A stretch of 43,731 nucleotides of DNA from Microbacteriaceae bacterium X2B (GTDB taxonomy: Bacteria > Actinomycetota > Actinomycetes > Actinomycetales > Microbacteriaceae): NCBI GenBank assembly GCA_005502445.1, contig SCPB01000018.1, forward strand, positions 1-43,731. Reading direction: 5' to 3'. Below, piece after piece: positions 41,371-43,731 of this stretch. The notes beneath the pieces are model-generated. The model was given only the letters and a program-made list of their open reading frames with translations. It did not search any database and was not told the DNA's origin. Within the stretch, counting starts at the first letter, position 1. Each line of letters begins with the position of its first letter. The position numbers were made by a program, and so were the translations under genes.

Positions 41371-42216
41371 TCAGGGTCCACGAACCCCGCCGCCGGACGG
41401 CTCACCGCTCTCGACATCGACGCCCGTACCGAAATCGGTCTCCTCGGCGGGCGCACTCGACCCCGAGTCCGTCGTCGCCGATCCCGGTCCCGTCTCTGAT
41501 CCCGATCCCGAACCCGATGTGTCCGATCCGGACCCGTACTCGGGCGATTCCGCCGAGCCGTCGCTCCCGGTGCCGACCCCGCCCTCGGACTCTTCGACGG
41601 TCTCCGGGGCGACTGCAGCGTCCTCCGACAGCGGAGGGTCGACCTCGTCGCGGCCGTCGCCCTCCTCGCCTTCGACGGGCAGCGGCTGGTCTGCAGGAGC
41701 CACCACGTCCTCGACGCTGGACTCCTCGTCGACGACCACGACATCGGCATCGCCCTCGACATCGCGCTCGACCGAGATCACGGCCGAGACGATGTCATCG
41801 AACGCGTCTTGCATAGCACCGGGCAGAGCGCCCGCGGCACCGGTGGCGGTGATTCCGAGCGCGAGGGCACCAACACCTGCCGCGATCTTGGTGGCCAGGC
41901 CGAAACCTGCCACCCGCTCGCGCAGCCCCCTGATGACTCCGGTCCGCGGAGCTTCGGCGGCGAGAGCAGCGGAGGGCGCGTCGGCCGCGACGCGCCCCGA
42001 CGACGCTGCTGTCGATGTCGCCATCGCCGCGACGAGCGCGTCCTGCGGCAACCCGAGCCGGTCGGCCAGCGCCGCGGACGGCCGCGGAACCGTCTCAAAA
42101 GCGGCCGAGCGGAACGAGGCTACCGAGGCGGCGAGCTCGCCGAAGTCGGGGCGACCCTCGGGGGTCCTCCCGGCCAGCAGCAGCTCGGCCTCGTGGTCGG
42201 TGATCCGGTTCTTCAT
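41371..42216 (-). CDS. Probable membrane anti-sigma factor
   Basis: A 281-residue protein encoded directly after the sigma factor gene. The N-terminal 95 residues are a helical cytosolic part (MKNRITDHEAELLLAGRTPE; FGELAASVASFRSAAFETVP) that recalls actinobacterial anti-sigma domains with short -LLAG- and AALRxAA segments. One membrane helix follows (about 120-142, GLATKIAAGVGALALGITAT). The extracytoplasmic tail (about 165-281) is acidic, then Gly/Ser/Thr-rich and disordered. It starts at ATG 42216, 1 base past the sigma stop; GTG 42225 is an alternative. The pairing with a sigma factor suggests that it holds it at the membrane. This is inferred from context. Confidence 0.75.
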   Translation of the reverse strand: MKNRITDHEAELLLAGRTPEGRPDFGELAASVASFRSAAFETVPRPSAALADRLGLPQDALVAAMATSTAASSGRVAADAPSAALAAEAPRTGVIRGLRERVAGFGLATKIAAGVGALALGITATGAAGALPGAMQDAFDDIVSAVISVERDVEGDADVVVVDEESSVEDVVAPADQPLPVEGEEGDGRDEVDPPLSEDAAVAPETVEESEGGVGTGSDGSAESPEYGSGSDTSGSGSGSETGPGSATTDSGSSAPAEETDFGTGVDVESGEPSGGGVRGP

Positions 42217-42217
42217 C

Positions 42218-42811
42218 TCATTCACTGCTATCGCCAGCGGGGCCGATATGGGTACGGGTCGGCGCAACTTTCTTTCTGAGATTCTCGAGCGCGCGACGCT
42301 GCAGGGCTTTCACGGCGCCCGGACGCTTGTGCAGCACCTCGGCGACCTGCTCGACGGTGAGATCGGCGACGATGCGCAGTACCATGACGTCGCGCTGGTC
42401 AGGCGGAAGCTGGTCGAGCAGCGCGAGAGCACGCTCATCGCCGATGCGGGCGGTCGCCTCGTCCTCGGCGCTGGATGCCCGCCGCGGGTCGGTCTCCGGA
42501 GTCCACTCGGCGGTCTCGCCACGGCGAGACCGCATCCGCAGTTCATCGACGAGTCGCCGATAGGCGACGGAGAACACGAATGAGCGAAAGGCGACGGCGT
42601 CGCCCGAGAAGTCCCGGATGCGCTCGAACACCGCGAGGAACACCTCGCTCGTGAGATCCTCCGGCTCGCGCGAGCCACGCGCGGCGAGGAAGGCCGCGAC
42701 GGCCGGAGCGTGCTCGACCCAGATGTGGGTGCACGCCCAGGAAGCGCCGGCTTGCGCGGCAAGCAGCACGGACGTGAACGTCTCGCCACTGACTCCCGAC
42801 CGCGCCCCCAC
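42218..42811 (-). CDS. ECF-like RNA polymerase sigma factor
   Basis: A 197-residue sigma-70 family factor with regions 2 and 4 only. Region 2 is AFLAARGSREPEDLTSEVFL, AVFERIRDFSGDAVAFRSFV and AYRRLVDELRMRSRRGE, containing the -10 recognition helix. Region 4 is LALLDQLPPDQRDVMVLRIV, ADLTVEQVAEVLHKRPGAVK and ALQRRALENLRKKV, the -35 recognition helix-turn-helix. The start is set at GTG 42811; region 2 begins about 25 residues later. The longer frame to 42958 runs into unrelated sequence and is rejected. It is co-directional with the anti-sigma-like gene, which follows within a base. Confidence 0.9.
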   Translation of the reverse strand: MGARSGVSGETFTSVLLAAQAGASWACTHIWVEHAPAVAAFLAARGSREPEDLTSEVFLAVFERIRDFSGDAVAFRSFVFSVAYRRLVDELRMRSRRGETAEWTPETDPRRASSAEDEATARIGDERALALLDQLPPDQRDVMVLRIVADLTVEQVAEVLHKRPGAVKALQRRALENLRKKVAPTRTHIGPAGDSSE

Positions 42812-42962
42812 GAGTCTCGACGATACGGCACCCGGGTGTCGTTGTCGCGTGCGGATGACAGTTGCAGGGCCCCGAAAAGGCCCCCAATCCGGGGGCAGAA
42901 CCAGGCGGAGCGCGCTATGGGGGGCACGCCTCGCGCCGTTGCAGTCGTCACCGCGCACGAGA

Positions 42963-42999
42963 GACGGCCCCTCTCGAACCCGAATCGAGAGGGGCCGTC
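42963..42999. repeat. Stem-loop with ACCCGAA loop (copy 5 of 5)
   Basis: Fifteen perfect pairs, GACGGCCCCTCTCGA and TCGAGAGGGGCCGTC, around ACCCGAA (42978-42984). It sits between the sigma factor gene and the upstream acidic protein gene, 43 bases past the latter's stop, and is probably its terminator. Confidence 0.9.
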
Positions 43000-43042
43000 G
43001 TGTCGCGCCACGGCAGCAGCGCGATGACCGGTGCAGCGGGTG

Positions 43043-43693
43043 TTACGGACGACCGCCCGACGTCGTGGCACTCTGCGCGTCGGCCTCGGAGCCCGCGGTG
43101 ACCTCAGCGCCGGAGCCCGAAGCAGAGCCGCTGTCGGTCGCGCTGTCGCTGTCCGAGTCGACGTTCTGCTCGACCTCGACCTCGTCGCTCTCCACGACCT
43201 GGGTCTCCTCGACTGCGTCATCGCCCTGACGGTAGGAGTCCTCCTGAGCGCGACCCGACTCCTCATCGACGCCGTACTCGTCGACGTCATCGGCCTCGTC
43301 GTGAGTGTCGCCACTCTCGCGGTAGAGCTCCTCCTGAGCGCGACCCGACTCCTCATCGTCGATTCCGGCGACGTCGTCACCGGCATCCTCGGCGTCGGTC
43401 ACGGCCTCGTCCTCGACGGCCTCGGTGTCGGTCACGGCCTCGTCCTCGACGGCCTCGGCGTCGGTCACGGCTCCGTCCTCGACGGCCTCATCCTCAACGG
43501 CCTCGTCCTCAGCGGCCTCATCCTCAGCGGCAGGCAGCACCACCGAGACCGCCTCGTCGAACGCCGTCTGCACCTCGCCCGGCAGAACACCGGCGGCGCC
43601 GGCAACGCCGACCCCTGTCAGCCCCAGAGCCACGGTGCCAGCACCCACCGTGAGCTTGGCCAGGAGGCCCAATCCTGCAATCCATGCGAACAT
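43043..43693 (-). CDS. Repeat-rich acidic membrane protein, paralogue of the anti-sigma membrane segment
   Basis: A 216-residue protein with one N-terminal membrane helix (about 3-32: IAGLGLLAKLTVGAGTVALG, then LTGVGVAGAAGVLPGEVQTA) and an outer, extremely acidic tail. The membrane and post-membrane segment aligns with that of the gene at 41371 (GLATKIAAGVGALALGITAT, then GAAGALPGAMQDAFDDIVS), so the two are paralogues in this part; there is no anti-sigma-like N-terminal domain. The tail contains an 11-residue repeat (VTDAEAVEDEA) and a duplicated DEESGRAQE segment, ending in a Ser/Asp-rich stretch. GGGGAAG precedes ATG 43693. Function unknown. Confidence 0.8.
   Translation of the reverse strand: MFAWIAGLGLLAKLTVGAGTVALGLTGVGVAGAAGVLPGEVQTAFDEAVSVVLPAAEDEAAEDEAVEDEAVEDGAVTDAEAVEDEAVTDTEAVEDEAVTDAEDAGDDVAGIDDEESGRAQEELYRESGDTHDEADDVDEYGVDEESGRAQEDSYRQGDDAVEETQVVESDEVEVEQNVDSDSDSATDSGSASGSGAEVTAGSEADAQSATTSGGRP
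43239..43358. repeat. 30-base direct repeat in the acidic protein gene
   Basis: An identical 30-base run occurs at 43239-43268 and 43329-43358, 90 bases (30 codons) apart. It encodes DEESGRAQE in both places. The spacing is a whole number of codons, so the frame is kept. Confidence 0.85.
43394..43492. repeat. 33-base tandem repeat in the acidic protein gene
   Basis: Units starting GTCGGTCACGGCC begin at 43394, 43427 and 43460, giving a strict 33-base period that encodes VTDAEAVEDEA. Shorter degenerate 15-18-base units encoding EDEA extend it to about 43535. Coding and in frame, so not CRISPR. Confidence 0.85.
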
Positions 43694-43731
43694 TCGTTTC
43701 TTCCCCTTTTTTTGCGGCGCAGGTGCCGGTG

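Noticed and set aside
43394-43535. CRISPR-like array
   Set aside because: The repeats are contiguous, in frame and encode a coherent acidic peptide repeat; there are no spacers and no cas genes.

Overview
The window looks like a chromosomal segment from a high-GC actinobacterium, most likely of the family Microbacteriaceae. The evidence is the strongly GC-biased codon use with frequent GATGCC/GGATGC strings, many GTG starts, actinobacterial gene neighbourhoods (clpS-DUF2017-zincin peptidase, orn next to tRNA-His) and lineage-restricted families (DUF6993-like lipoprotein, DUF7882, DUF3097). No plasmid, prophage, insertion sequence, CRISPR array or rRNA operon was seen. Genus-level placement is not possible by eye.

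Layout. 1-1617: the 5' end of an NCS1 permease, a divergent cyclase/formamidase-fold hydrolase and an XRE-cupin regulator, probably a small catabolic locus. 1670-6004 (mostly minus): thioesterase, the ABC-F factor EttA, a lipoprotein, SSB, a small hypothetical and MsrA. 6101-10475: an aldo/keto reductase, an EamA exporter, an anchored hypothetical protein and a PLP decarboxylase. 10657-12186: a TacAT-like GNAT toxin/DUF1778 antitoxin pair next to tRNA-Arg(UCU), plus several inverted repeats. 12187-15535: a candidate c-di-AMP (ydaO-type) riboswitch in front of an APC permease, a thioredoxin-like protein, orn and tRNA-His. 15690-18469: a gene remnant, then clpS-DUF2017-metallopeptidase and a D-Ala-D-Ala carboxypeptidase-like protein without its catalytic serine.

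18466-22237 holds a TPP riboswitch, YkoE, and one protein that joins two ECF ATPases to EcfT: a complete thiamine/HMP importer with a fused energising module. 22279-26155: a nucleotidyltransferase-like protein, TerC and a two-component system. 26189-36353 is mixed housekeeping: an M23 peptidase without export signal, a ferritin-VIT1 fusion, DUF427, a cold shock protein, DUF3097, a second aldo/keto reductase, a methyltransferase, YceI, an EF-G-binding-type zinc-finger protein and a 57-residue membrane protein. 36557-41072: DUF7882, SRPBCC, a luciferase-fold-like protein, a cold-shock/DUF1294 membrane protein, a NYN-LOTUS protein and a decayed homocysteine S-methyltransferase. 41371-43693: an ECF-like sigma factor with a probable membrane anti-sigma protein and a repeat-rich acidic paralogue of that protein's membrane segment.

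The most unusual signals are: five stem-loops that share the loop ACCCGAA on different stem sequences; the fused YkoD-YkoC protein; the candidate riboswitch whose closing stem overlaps the ribosome binding site; and the sigma/anti-sigma/acidic-paralogue locus. I do not see a clear novel defence system. Start codons were chosen by ribosome binding site and family alignment and remain uncertain where stated.
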